Counted from the stretch's first letter, positions 53,814 to 62,650 are shown. The stretch is DNA of 64,000 bases from Microglena sp. YARC (GCA_022414725.1 CM039462.1:6690021-6754020), one strand, 5' to 3'. The notes: generated by a model from the letters alone, not told the origin. Numbers and translations: made by a program.

Positions 53814-54671
53814 TTAAGCGGCCTTGAACTTGGCGATGTCGTCCTTGGTAAGACATACCCCGTCAATGCAGAGCTTGGCGCCGGCTCCCGTTACATTGAT
53901 TGTCTTTCCCGCAGTCAGACCACCCTTGTGCCACGCTTTGCCGTCCGCAGTGAACTTGTGCGCTACCACTCCTTCGCACCCGCACCCTCCTTTTCTGCAG
54001 GCGTCACCCCATATTTCGAACGTCTCGTCGGAGTTGTTGTTGATACTTAAACGCAGAGAGCTCATGTTACCTCCGTGGATGATCTTTCGCAACGAGTATG
54101 GGTCCGAGTTATCGTTGGAACCCGGCTTTTGGAACACGATCGAATCGATTTGCAGCTTGTCGGCTTCTACGTTTCCCTTGGATGTAGTTGCATTTTTCAG
54201 TTTTTTTATGTCCGTATTGTTGAGGCATTCGTTCTGCACGCACAGGTTCCCGCTGGCATTGACTGCCCCGGTTACATTCACATTTCCGTTGGCGTTGATG
54301 TCTCTCGTGGACGTGGGCCCGTTGAGGTGCGTAGCCCCTCCAGACCACAATCTCCCGGCAGCCAGACCCCCGTAGTACCCAGTTCCATCTTTATTGAATA
54401 GTCGCAACCAGTTGTCATTGCCATGCTTGTCACCCACACCGCTCAAAGTCCACTTATCCCCAAGCTTGATCCTATTCGCATTCAAGTTGCCAGTCATATT
54501 CATTTTTTCTAGCCCGTGCATGCCGTTGTCTACGACGTTGTAGGTGTCTACGAACATTTTTCGCATGGACTCGTCGGATGCGATAAGACCCTCCCTTGTC
54601 GGGGGCGTCATGGATACAAAAACGATTATGGCTAACAAAATAATTGCGAAGGCTGTGTACACATCGACCAT
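53814..54671 (-). CDS. Membrane-anchored Gly/Asn-rich virion-type protein (285 residues, intact)
   Basis: ATG 54669-54671. A single N-terminal transmembrane segment (YTAFAIILLAIIVFVSM, residues 5-21) is followed by an ectodomain of short repeated modules: NANRIKLGDKWTLSGVG, NDNWLRLFNKDGTGYYGGLA, then DINANGNVNVTGAVNASGNL, and two related Cys-containing motifs, NLCVQNECLNNTDIKKLK and KLCIDGVCLTKDDIAKFK. Proteins of this design (anchor, LGDKW, NKDGTGYYGG, LC...CLT) are found in several giant-virus lineages and are presumed virion or surface proteins; that role is inferred. A partial copy of its central part lies at 56835-57100. One of the few clean genes in the central block. Confidence 0.8.
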   Translation of the reverse strand: MVDVYTAFAIILLAIIVFVSMTPPTREGLIASDESMRKMFVDTYNVVDNGMHGLEKMNMTGNLNANRIKLGDKWTLSGVGDKHGNDNWLRLFNKDGTGYYGGLAAGRLWSGGATHLNGPTSTRDINANGNVNVTGAVNASGNLCVQNECLNNTDIKKLKNATTSKGNVEADKLQIDSIVFQKPGSNDNSDPYSLRKIIHGGNMSSLRLSINNNSDETFEIWGDACRKGGCGCEGVVAHKFTADGKAWHKGGLTAGKTINVTGAGAKLCIDGVCLTKDDIAKFKAA

Positions 54672-54837
54672 GATATTTGTATTATTTATAGGTTTATTAT
54701 TGGTGGCGACATAATTTATAGTACTTTTTTGATTTAAAATCGTATTGGTTTTCCACTGAACCGGTTACAGTGAGAAGACCGGGATTGATAGTGAATGGTG
54801 AAGGTTGCAAATTGCATGCACAAAATATTAGAATGCC
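54672..54837. other. Intergenic, AT-rich upstream region
   Basis: AAATATTATAAATATCC-like AT-rich sequence directly upstream of the 54671 start is a probable promoter. The remainder is 5' flank of the IS607-type fragment. Confidence 0.35.
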
Positions 54838-54966
54838 ATGTATGGCAACCAACGCTTCTGTAAAATTGGCAAGGCCTCCGATGCCCTTGGTGTCTCCAGA
54901 ACCGTCCTCCGTCGATGGGCGGATAATGGCACGATCCGAACTCCAGGCAAGCAACGAAATATATAG
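54838..54966 (+). pseudogene. IS607-type serine recombinase, N-terminal helix-turn-helix fragment
   Basis: Starts ATG 54838. 42 residues: MYGNQRFCKIGKASDALGVS, then RTVLRRWADNGTIRTPGKQR and a stop at 54964-54966. The pattern GKASxxLGVSRxxLRRWADxGxIxTxRTPGxQR is the MerR-like DNA-binding domain of IS607-family TnpA, which in giant viruses usually accompanies a TnpB/Fanzor gene. The catalytic domain is missing: at 54961-54963 the sequence switches to mariner-type DNA (ATAGAAATCGCG). Confidence 0.7.
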
Positions 54967-55045
54967 AAATCGCGTTTGACGATGGAGACCCCCCTTCTAT
55001 TGGGTTGAACCAAGGTGAGTAGGGAGGAATTGATTCAATATATAT
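54963..55045 (-). pseudogene. Mariner transposase C-terminal fragment joined to terminal sequence
   Basis: Minus strand PYSPWFNPIEGG and IVKRDFY match the 3' part of the transposase at 9685-10478 (ATAGAAATCGCGTTTGACGA shared). At 55028 it jumps to ATTGATTCAATATA, a piece of the left terminal region (10515-10530), so most of the element was deleted internally. Confidence 0.7.
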
Positions 55046-55047
55046 AT

Positions 55048-56730
55048 TCACGAATTTACTTCGAGCATCGAATGCGCCATGTACTTTTTGACGGCCACGG
55101 AATCGTTGAATGCTCCTCCCCCCGCCGACGCGTACCCCATACTAGACAGGCAAGCGTCCATTCCGAGCGACGCGACCACGAAATCCGAGACAGTCGTGCG
55201 CGCCCTATTAAACCGGTTCACGTCGTGCACCACGAATGTGTAGGACCAGTGCACGGACATGACCTTGGAGATTCCTCCCTCCACGCATGTCCACCCCGTC
55301 CTCACCGACCCCTCCTCGACTTCGTCTGGGTTCTCCCTCGCGTACCCCTGAAGGGCTTCCCTCACCTTCACGACGGTGTCGTTGGAGGTCGTCACAGGTA
55401 AGGACATGACCACTTTATCTTTGACAGCCCCCCTGGTCATGTTCCGAACCGTGTCGCCCAGGAGGACGCTGTTCCGCACGGATCAATGCCAGTGGTACCG
55501 TCGAGGTACGTGTGGTTCGTCGTGAAGTCGCGCACCCTGAACGGGCCTCCGTCCAACAGAAGGATGTCCCCTATGTCAAACGGGCGCTGCGTAGCCATGG
55601 TCACCATGAAGCGGATGCGCTCCTGTACTTGCGACACAAGGAAAGAGGCCGCGAGCATGTAGGTTTTGAACATGTCGAATCCCATGTCCGAAGGCCGGGT
55701 AGCCCCACATCGATGCGATGACAACCGCGCAAAAAGGGTATGAGAGGAGCGCGATGTCAATCATGATCCAGTCGACGCACTTGTGGTCCGTGAAGACCTG
55801 ATGCGCGAACCGTTTGCGTCTGAAGGCCATGTCGTGCATCATCCTCTCCACGCTCGAGGGTGTGATGGTCGTCCCCGCCTTGTCATCCCTCCCACTACTC
55901 AGCAGCATCCAGAGGTTCTCTATACTCTCGTCGTCCTCGTGTACAGACCGCGTGTCCATGAAGCGCAAGAACTCCTCTTTTCTTATCGGCGTCTCTGCGG
56001 GGGATAGCATGATCGCGCACAAAGTTTGGAAGAGCCCGATAGCTTGTGTTGGTATGGATCTAATAATGTCTGCGTCCGATACGCCCACCCATCTGTGGAG
56101 GAACTCGCCGAGGGGCGCGCTCTCCGAGATGCCCAAGCACACGTCCGCGCACGAGAAGGCCCGCGATATATCGGGGCGATCCATAATACTAGCCTCATTG
56201 GCGGAGATGGTACCCCACACCTTCTTGCGGTGCGAGAAGAAGACGTACGTAAAAATCACGATACCAGTCGTCTGAAGCGCGAGAAAACACGCCGTGAGCA
56301 CGAGGCCGCTGTAAAATACGCGCGTGACCGTCTCGAATGGAGAGTGGTTACTGGACATGCGCTCAGACAGTTGGATGCACGCGAACGCCAGCGCGCTGAA
56401 CACAGCAAAACTCACGCACCTCCGTATGCCCTTGGAGTAAAGGACGAGAAAGTCCCATCGTCTTACGAGAGTTCTGCGTGCGAACCTGCCTGCAATCCAC
56501 GCGACTTGCACCGACCCGACCATGGCGCCCGTTGTCGCGACGATCTTGAAAGCATCATGGGTGTCGGTTTCGTCATTCAAATCCATGACCGTGCCGAACG
56601 CGATCATCCCCCCCCAACACAGGAAGAGAGCAGCCGAAAACAAAAGCGAGTGCCACCATTTTTGGGACACAGGGGGCTCAGGCGATTCCGAAACAACCGC
56701 GACTACAGTGCCCATCTTCAGATTTGTCAA
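55048..56730 (-). pseudogene. MscS-type mechanosensitive channel, two frameshifts
   Basis: ATG 56728-56730. Several transmembrane segments (LLFSAALFLCWGGMIAFG; CVSFAVFSALAFACIQL; VFYSGLVLTACFLALQTTG) come first, then a cytosolic part with FLRFMDTRSVHEDDESIENL (EF-hand-like position as in plant MSL channels, not a clear loop), then ALLSYPFCAVVIASMWGY. After a frame change near 55690 follow ERIRFMVTMATQRPFDIGDI and LLLDGGPFRVRDF, the MscS beta domain. A second change near 55480 leads to VRNSVLLGDTVRNM, matching the PNS-type MscS motif, and an alpha/beta C-domain ending at 55048. Plant/algal MSL-like layout; would gate ions on membrane stretch. Host-derived transfer into a virus, or host DNA, are both possible. 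Confidence 0.7.
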
Positions 56731-56762
56731 TCATACAGCTACAATACAGCTACAGGGACATT

Positions 56763-57177
56763 TTACAGTCGGAGACGCAATTTGTGGGACACCCTACCGG
56801 TGACCCTTGAACCTGCTCGTACCGCTTGCGCATCGAGTACGAGTAAAAAAGAATCTAACTGGCAACTTGAATGCGAATACGATCAAGCTTGGGGATAAGT
56901 GGACTTAAAGCGGCGTGGGTGACAAGCATGGCAATGACGACTGGTTGCGACTATTCAATAAAGATGGGACTGGATACTACGGGGGTCTGGCTGCCGGGCT
57001 ACGCAACTCAACGGTCCCACGTCCACGAGAGACATCAACGCCAACGGAAATGTGAATGTAACAGGCAAATTGAATGCGAATCCGAATGGAAGAACAGGGA
57101 ACTCGACCACTTTTTCGTTCCTGTAATTCAAGGGTCACCGGTAAGGGTGTCCCATAAATTATGTCTCTGACTGTAAT
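56763..57177. mobile_element. MITE family 3 carrying a captured gene fragment (about 415 bp)
   Basis: Left end TACAGTCGGAGACGCAATTT then GTGGGACACCC; right end (reverse) TACAGTCAGAGACATAATTT then ATGGGACACCC. The inverted repeats are about 48 bp and extend through ACCGGTGACCCTTGAA. Its interior (56835-57100) is a copy of the middle of the gene at 53814-54671, in the opposite orientation. Confidence 0.85.
56835..57100 (+). pseudogene. Captured fragment of the virion-type membrane protein gene
   Basis: Plus strand: NLTGNLNANTIKLGDKWT, stop, SGVGDKHGNDDWLRLFNKDG, TGYYGGLAAG, a 30-40-bp deletion, then INANGNVNVTGKLNAN. It corresponds to about residues 58-150 of the intact protein. One nonsense codon and one small deletion: non-functional as protein. 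Confidence 0.85.
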
Positions 57178-57195
57178 ATTACGAACACATTTCCC

Positions 57196-57953
57196 ATGGA
57201 AATGAAAGACATGCTATCGTCATCTTCTCGCTCGGTCTCAGACGTTGTGGTTGCTTGGTACAACGAACCGGGGGTGGAACGATGGGTATCCGCGCTGGCT
57301 TTTGCGTTTTCGGAGCGTCCTGCAGGCGAGCGGTACCGGATATTCGTGTTCCACAAGGGTAGTACTGCCGAAGATGCAAAGCAACGTTTGTTCGATGTCT
57401 TGGGTACAAAGTGTAGTGATGTCGATGTCTTTTTCGAGCATCTGGATAATGTGGGTCGTGAGGCAGATACGTGGTTGCATTACACACGGTGGCGCGTTTG
57501 CGTGCTGGCGACATGCCTGTGAACCGTGTGGCATTCTTGCAGGGTGATCCTTGGGACCATTTTGGGACGCCGCATGGTGGCAGGGAGAGGAATCTAGATG
57601 TGTTTTCATCAAAGCTTGTGGCATTGCTTGCGCCTACCGCTCATCCGATGGCATCGAACCCTGAGCCATTGTTTTGCAACCTGATGAGCGAGTCGCGTGT
57701 CATGCGGAGAGGGCTCTCGCACCCTCAACGTCTGGACCTTGAGCGGGTTTGGGTTGAGGCCTTCGGATGCGAATGTAAGGTGGACAGTTATGTGTTCGCT
57801 GCGGGGGCGCAGTACCTTGTGGACGCCATGCGCCTTTCTCAAGAAAAGCCATTGTCTTGGTGGACGTCCCTTCATCATAAATTGCGTGCTGACGAGATCA
57901 ATGCTTGGGAGATCGAGCGGTTTTGGTTGCATATTTTTGGTGATGGTGTATAA
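57196..57953 (+). pseudogene. DUF3431-family (glycosyltransferase-like) protein, one frameshift
   Basis: ATG 57196 (MEMKDMLSSSSRS). First segment VVVAWYNEPGVERWV, IFVFHKGS, then LDNVGREADTWLHY. A frame change at about 57475-57485 leads to ALHTVARLRAG, VAFLQGDPWDHFG, FAAGAQYLVDAMRL, WEIERFWLHIFGDGV and TAA at 57953. The N-VGRE-xxTWLHY, FLQGxPxDH and FxxGAQ motifs define DUF3431, a family common in fungi and algae and proposed to be glycosyltransferase-like; the activity is not established. About 250 residues, near the expected size, so a single indel is the only lesion. Confidence 0.8.
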
Positions 57954-58014
57954 AAACAAAATGCATGCTTGGAATAAGCATTGTTTCACTCCGCTACAGC
58001 TTACTTGTGTCGTA

Positions 58015-58230
58015 CACTCGGACAAGGGAATTATGCCGAGTCCCCCAAAATCCTCTTGTATGTGTTTATCTTCTACACTTCGCTCGACACTGCGTTCTGT
58101 AAAGAACCTGTCAGATTGTAATCAATTGTGCGTCCTACCACAACTTCCAGTTTGCAATATTTCTTTGGCCTCGAAAGAATTCCGGGGCGGGTTGAATACA
58201 TTGTAAAGCAATTGTGGATGTTAATGGATC
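58015..58230 (-). mobile_element. Truncated copy of the mariner-Fanzor element (right end and Fanzor 3' end)
   Basis: TA at 58013-58014, then CACTCGGACAAGGGAATTAT. Compared with the other copies one arm of the subterminal hairpin is missing. It continues with the Fanzor 3' end (minus strand, up to about NIHNCF) and breaks off at about 58225. Third copy of exactly this end. Confidence 0.8.
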
Positions 58231-58289
58231 GTTCAGATGAAGAGGACACAGAATGGAAACATACAAAAAATGATTTTTTCGCGTTTACA

Positions 58290-58935
58290 TTTTCCTGGTA
58301 ATTGTTTTTTCACTGCTGGAGACGGCCAAATTGCAGGCAAAAGCTATGTAACCAAGTTAAGTTGAAGAACCACTCTTACAAAACAATGTAGTTTAAAGGC
58401 TAGGGAAGCAGGTGTCACAAATCTACAGTCAATCTTATTTAAGTACCTATCACTAAAATTTAAATTTTCTCTATTATTTCGTTCGTGTTCTGGGCCCGTG
58501 AAAGAGATCAGGAAGTGCCTTTCACGTCGTCAGAATGTTCTGTTCAAAAACGTCGACGAACGCAACACTTCTTGTACTTGCCACGGCTGCTTCCAGAAGC
58601 TCGTCAACATGAAGGCAGACAGCGTCGTCTGGCGCAGAGTTCAAAACGAGCCCTCCGCCCTCATCGACGGGGCTCCTACAACAACAACGATTGAGAAGCA
58701 GAAGACGGTGGTGAAGAACGTCAAGGTCCACAAAGTACTGCACTGTGTTGCAAGCGCATCATCCAATGTGCGCTGTGGTGCAACCTGGAACCGAGACGTG
58801 AACGCTGCCAAGAATCTTCTTCTGCTTCTGACGACGTGGATGGACGGGAAAGAGCGACCAGCGGCATTTTGTGTGCCCTCCTCATCGCCCACCCCAAAAA
58901 CCACAGTTTCCGGCGTCTTCGCCACCGGCGTCTAG
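58290..58935 (+). pseudogene. Second, different Fanzor/TnpB-like C-terminal remnant with intact zinc finger
   Basis: Plus strand. Piece 1 (58294-58355): FPGNCFFTAGDGQIAGKSY. Then about 130 bp of AT-rich sequence (insertion or intron). Piece 2 (58480-58935): PVKEIRKCLSRRQNVLFKNV, DERNTSCTCHGCF, then HKVLHCVASASSNVRCGATW and NRDVNAAKNLLLLL. The CxxC...HC...C zinc ribbon and the RuvC-III NRDVNAAKN are complete. The sequence is only distantly similar to the other Fanzor here. The N-terminal two-thirds is absent. Confidence 0.75.
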
Positions 58936-59565
58936 CCTTGCCAAGTCAAACCCGAAGGGTGCTTCATCATCATCATAGTTATCCGGCAAATCTTCTGTTT
59001 CTGGATCAAACACACGGAGTGAAGTGTCGACTTCGCGCGTGATACTTTGAAGTCCAGAACGCCGCATGTGCTCAAGGCACTGGTTGACGAGGAGATGGGA
59101 CATGTGCGCAGATTCCAACTTTGCGAAGTAATTGACTTTGTAGCACACTGCGTCCTTCTTGTATGCAATTTTCACCGAGTTAGACATCTTGGTCATGAAG
59201 TCATCGCATACGCCAGGCTCGAACAGGTGTTCGTGCATGACGTGCGCCACTGCGGTATGAACAAATATCGTAGAAGTCCGTCCGCAGAAGTGATAGTCGA
59301 GTTCATCCAGAACGCACAAGACTACACCACAAATCGTCTTGGCAATCATGTTTGCACGTCTAGTGTCGATGCCGTCGATGAGCGGTTGTGCCACTTCGTG
59401 AAGCATAGTCTTGACTTCTTCAATCACAATCCTCTTGAGATGCGAGCTCCCCTCCTCCTCGAACAACGCAGGTGAGAGATCATCCTTCATCTTGTTCATT
59501 CCTTTGTCCTCAGTATTGCGAAAAACATACTTCTTCAAGTTGAGTCGATGCGTAGATGATGTCAT
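58882..59565 (-). CDS. Hypothetical protein, 227 residues, intact
   Basis: ATG 59563-59565 (MTSSTHRLNLKKYVF), stop at 58882. Mostly helical, charged; segments FEEEGSSHLKRIVIEEVKTM, ANMIAKTICGVVLCVLDEL, VFDPETEDLPDNYDDDEAPF near the acidic C-terminus. No domain is recognised. It converges with the Fanzor remnant and overlaps its last 54 bp, so one 3' end has been overrun. A clean frame amid broken neighbours suggests a recent or functional gene. Confidence 0.65.
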   Translation of the reverse strand: MTSSTHRLNLKKYVFRNTEDKGMNKMKDDLSPALFEEEGSSHLKRIVIEEVKTMLHEVAQPLIDGIDTRRANMIAKTICGVVLCVLDELDYHFCGRTSTIFVHTAVAHVMHEHLFEPGVCDDFMTKMSNSVKIAYKKDAVCYKVNYFAKLESAHMSHLLVNQCLEHMRRSGLQSITREVDTSLRVFDPETEDLPDNYDDDEAPFGFDLARLDAGGEDAGNCGFWGGR

Positions 59566-59696
59566 CTATCTAAAATTACTATGAGTCTTCTGTGAAAGAC
59601 AACCTATTTATACTATTTTTCTTGTTGTCCGGGGTTTAGGGTTTATTTTTAAATGCGGGTTGGGGGGGCGCCCAATGAATGCACATCCCATCGAAT
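59566..59696 (-). promoter_or_regulatory. Upstream region of the 227-residue gene
   Basis: On the coding strand an AT-rich block (ATAGTATAAATAGGTTGTCT) lies about 40 bp before the ATG, with TATAAATA as a clear TATA-like element. Confidence 0.5.
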
Positions 59697-59722
59697 ACAG
59701 TCAGAGACAGAATTTATGTGAC
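59697..59722. mobile_element. MITE family 3, truncated end
   Basis: TACAGTCAGAGACAGAATTT-ATGTGACC, then abrupt change into MITE family 1. Confidence 0.65.
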
Positions 59723-59726
59723 CTTA

Positions 59727-59885
59727 AATGGGCGTTCCTGTCTCCCGGCCGATTTTTTTAAATTTCTAATCAGGATTTAGAGCCTCCTGAACGACTCGCT
59801 AGCTTGAGATATCAGCACCAAGGAATCACAATTCCGCTCCATACCATGTTTCGCAACCAGTCAAATAGGCAGGAACGCTCATTCT
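59727..59885. mobile_element. MITE family 1 copy
   Basis: AATGGGCGTTCCTGTCTCCC at the left, AGGCAGGAACGCTCATT at the right, core CAAGGAATCACAATTCCGCT. Right arm shortened. Confidence 0.75.
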
Positions 59886-60063
59886 TACCGGTGATGGGTA
59901 GGTTGATGCAGAAGTAAGACACAACGCATGTCATCAAGCAATCGTGATCTCCACATTCGATCGCGATGACGTTGAACCAATGGAAGTGAAGATTGCGCGC
60001 GTGTTCATCGACGAGGCTGATACAATCTCCGCCTGTACTGTCGCTAGGGACGCCGGCTTCCAC
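59886..60063 (-). pseudogene. N-terminal gene fragment, unrecognised
   Basis: Minus strand from ATG 60061-60063: MEAGVPSDSTGGDCISLVDE, HARNLHFHWFNVIAIECGDH, DCLMTCVVSYFCINLPI. Protein-like and cut by the MITE. A folded-enzyme start is suggested by the composition, but no family is assigned. Confidence 0.45.
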
Positions 60064-60065
60064 TG

Positions 60066-60077
60066 GTACGGTCTGAG
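60066..60077. mobile_element. Possible left end of a mariner-Fanzor element
   Basis: TACGGTCTGAGTG followed by TA: 11 bp identical to the left terminus at 10545-10555, in the orientation expected to pair with the right end at 58015. Short match, so uncertain. Confidence 0.4.
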
Positions 60078-60207
60078 TGTAACATCAAACGAATACCATT
60101 AAAAGATGATGGCGCTGTAGAACATTCAAAAAATCCGCAGTTAGGCAGGAACACACATTCTGTACCGCTTGCAGATACCGCCAGGCAAGTGCAACCAAGG
60201 GTTTATA

Positions 60208-60240
60208 GGGTTTATCCCAACTTCAGTATTTCATTTGCTG
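60208..60240 (+). promoter_or_regulatory. Promoter block of ankyrin gene L
   Basis: GGGTTTATAGGGTTTATCCC followed by AACTTCAGTATTTCATTT. The TATTTATTTATACC core is altered here to TATTTCATTTGC, so strength may differ from the paralogues. Confidence 0.5.
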
Positions 60241-60275
60241 TGCGCTTGCATGCATTGTACACACATTCTATGAAC

Positions 60276-62093
60276 ATGCAGTCGCACACGCGATCATCGT
60301 TTCCACTCCTAACGTGTCCCTATGACATTCTTGATCGTATTGCCCTATTCTCTTCCAACCCAAAGATTGTATTAGTTTGTAAAACTCTGCACAACAGATT
60401 TTCGGGATGGCCCCTTACCGGATTGATCCAACCACCGCAGCGAGTTGGAGAGATGATGGCGAAAGGGGGGCGCGCCGACCTTCTAGCAGTATGCTTGGTG
60501 TCCAATCCTATTGTACAGCTTAATGGGGCCCTACAATTGAGGGCGAACCAAAATGAAAACAAGCTTCTCTATGTGGCTGCCAAGGAAGGTCACGCAGATG
60601 TCTGCAAGCTGCTGTTGGATCCAGAGGTGACTGGAATTGAGTTCAGGGCCCAGGCGAACTCTAGCGACAGCTGGGCATTGTGGGCGGCTGCAAACGAAGG
60701 TCACGCAGATGTCTGCAAGATGCTGATGGATCCAGAGGTGGCTGGACTTGAGTATAGGGCCCGGGCGAACACTAGCGACAGCTGGGTCTTGTGGGCGGCT
60801 GCCAAGGACGGTCACGCAGATGTCTGCAAGCTTCTCATGGATCCAGCGGTCGCTGGAATTGAGTTCAGGGCCAGGGCGAACTCTAGAGACAGCTGGGCAT
60901 TGTCGGCGGCTACAAAGGCAGGTCACGCAGATGTATGCAAGCTGCTGATGGATCCAGAGGTGGCTGGAATTGAGTTCAGGGCCAGGGCGAACACTTTCGA
61001 CAGCAAGGCATTGTGGGCGGCTGCCAAGGCAGGTCACGCAGATGTCTGCAAGCTGCTGATGGATCCAGAGGTGACTGGAATTGAGTTCAGGGCCCAGGCG
61101 AACTCTAACGACAGCAGTGCCTTGTGGGCGACTGCAAAGGAAGGTCACGCAGATGTCTGCAAGCTGCTGATGGATCCAGCTGTGGCTGGAATTGAGTTCA
61201 GGGCCCGGGCGAACTCTAGCGACAGCAGGGCCTTGGTGGTGGCTGCCAAGGAAGGTCACGCAGAGTCTGCAAGCTGCTGATGGATCCAGCTGTGGCTGGA
61301 ATTGAGTTCAGGGCCCGGGCGAACTCTAGCGACAGCAGGGCCTTGGTGGCGGCTGCCAAGGAAGGTCACGCAGATGTCTGCAAGATGCTTATGGATCCAG
61401 CAGTGGCTGGAATTGAGTTCAGGGCCCGGGCGAACTCTAGCGACAGCAGGGCCTTGGTGGCTGCTGCAAAGGAGGGTCACGCAGATGTCTGCAAGCTGCT
61501 TATGGATCCAGCAGTGGCTGGACTCAAGTACAGGGCCCGGGCGAGCCATATCAACAGCAGGGCCTTGGGGGCGGCTGCGGCCAATGCAGGCCACGCAGAT
61601 GTCTGCAAGCTGCTCATGGATCCAGAGGTGGCTGGACTCAAGTACAGGGCCCGGGCGAACGCTAGCGACAGCTGGGCCTTGTGGGAGGCTGCCAAAGAAG
61701 GCCACACAGATGTCTGCAAGCTGCTGATGGATCCATCAGTGGCTGGACTCAAGTACAGGGCCAGGGCGAACCATATCAACAGCCGGGCATTGTGGGCGGC
61801 TGCAAAGGAAGGTCACGCCGATGTCTGCAAGCTGCTCATGGATCCGGCGGTGGCTGGACTTGAGTTCAGGGCCAGGCCGAACTCTAACGACAGCCGGGCA
61901 TTGTGGGCGGCTGCCAAAGGCAGGTCACGCAGATGTCTGCAAGCTGCTGATGGATCCGGCGGTGGCTGGACTTGAGTTCAGGGCCAGGGCGAACTCTAAC
62001 AACAGCAGGGCTTTGTGGGCGGCTGCAAAGGCAGGTCACGCCGATGTCTGCAAGCTGCTCATGGATCCAGAGGCGGCTGGCTTGCAACCTTAG
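60276..62093 (+). pseudogene. F-box/ankyrin-repeat protein, gene L (plus strand), two compensating frameshifts
   Basis: ATG 60276 (MQSHTRSSFPLLT), F-box-like PYDILDRIALFSSNPKIV, linker, about 14 repeats, end EAAGLQP-TAG. One base is missing at about 61265 (CACGCAGAGTCTGC for CACGCAGATGTCTGC) and one is gained at about 61916 (GCCAAAGGCAGG). Frame is lost between them and regained for the last repeats. As read, the product stops at 61280. First plus-strand member: the orientation is opposite to genes A-J. Confidence 0.8.
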
Positions 62094-62397
62094 AGCAAGT
62101 ATTTATCCACTCTCCTCAAACTTTTCAGCAATGTGTTCAGTTTGCTAAAGCGAAAATATATCGCTGCGTGTGCCCAATTATTCCAGATAAATATTTGATT
62201 ATGAGGCAGGAACTCTTTAAAAATGATTATTGATTCGCACGATGTGAGCCAGCACTTTGACTTTTCAGGCTTCTTTGAAGATGTAACTTCTATATCTTTA
62301 CAGTCCTTGAATGTTTCTCTCCTGAAGACAATATCTGTTGTATTGACAAGATCGGTTACAAAACTTGATGAAACTTGTCAATTTGCACCAGTACATT
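62094..62397. other. Ankyrin 3' spacer in plus orientation, with 83-codon ORF
   Basis: Same block as downstream of the minus-strand genes, inverted. An ORF from 62223 (MIIDSHDVSQHFDFSGFFED) runs to 62474, into the MITE. Counterpart of the small ORFs at 22341 and 28269. Confidence 0.35.
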
Positions 62398-62575
62398 TGT
62401 TCCTGCCTCCCGGATGGATTTTGACTGGTTTCGGAGCCTTGTTTGGTCGGAATCGCAATTCAGAGGAGAGCTAAATCTCTGGTTGGCGAGTGAGTGAGTC
62501 GTTCGTACGGCTTTAACTTCTGCTTGGAAAAATCAAAAAAAATCGCCGGGAGACAGGAACACCCATTCTGTACCG
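62398..62575. mobile_element. MITE family 1 copy
   Basis: TTCCTGCCTCCCGGATGGAT at the left, AATCGCCGGGAGACAGGAAC then ACCCATTCTGTA at the right. Complete, with the CTGTA terminus. Confidence 0.8.
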
Positions 62576-62605
62576 CTTGCAGATACCGCCAGGCAAGTGC
62601 AACCA

Positions 62606-62650
62606 AGGGTTTATAGGGTTTATCCCAACTCATTGTTTATTTAAACCATC
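62606..62650 (+). promoter_or_regulatory. Promoter block of ankyrin gene M
   Basis: GGGTTTATAGGGTTTATCCC, then AACTCATTGTTTATTTAAACC in place of TTTATTTATACC. Confidence 0.5.
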
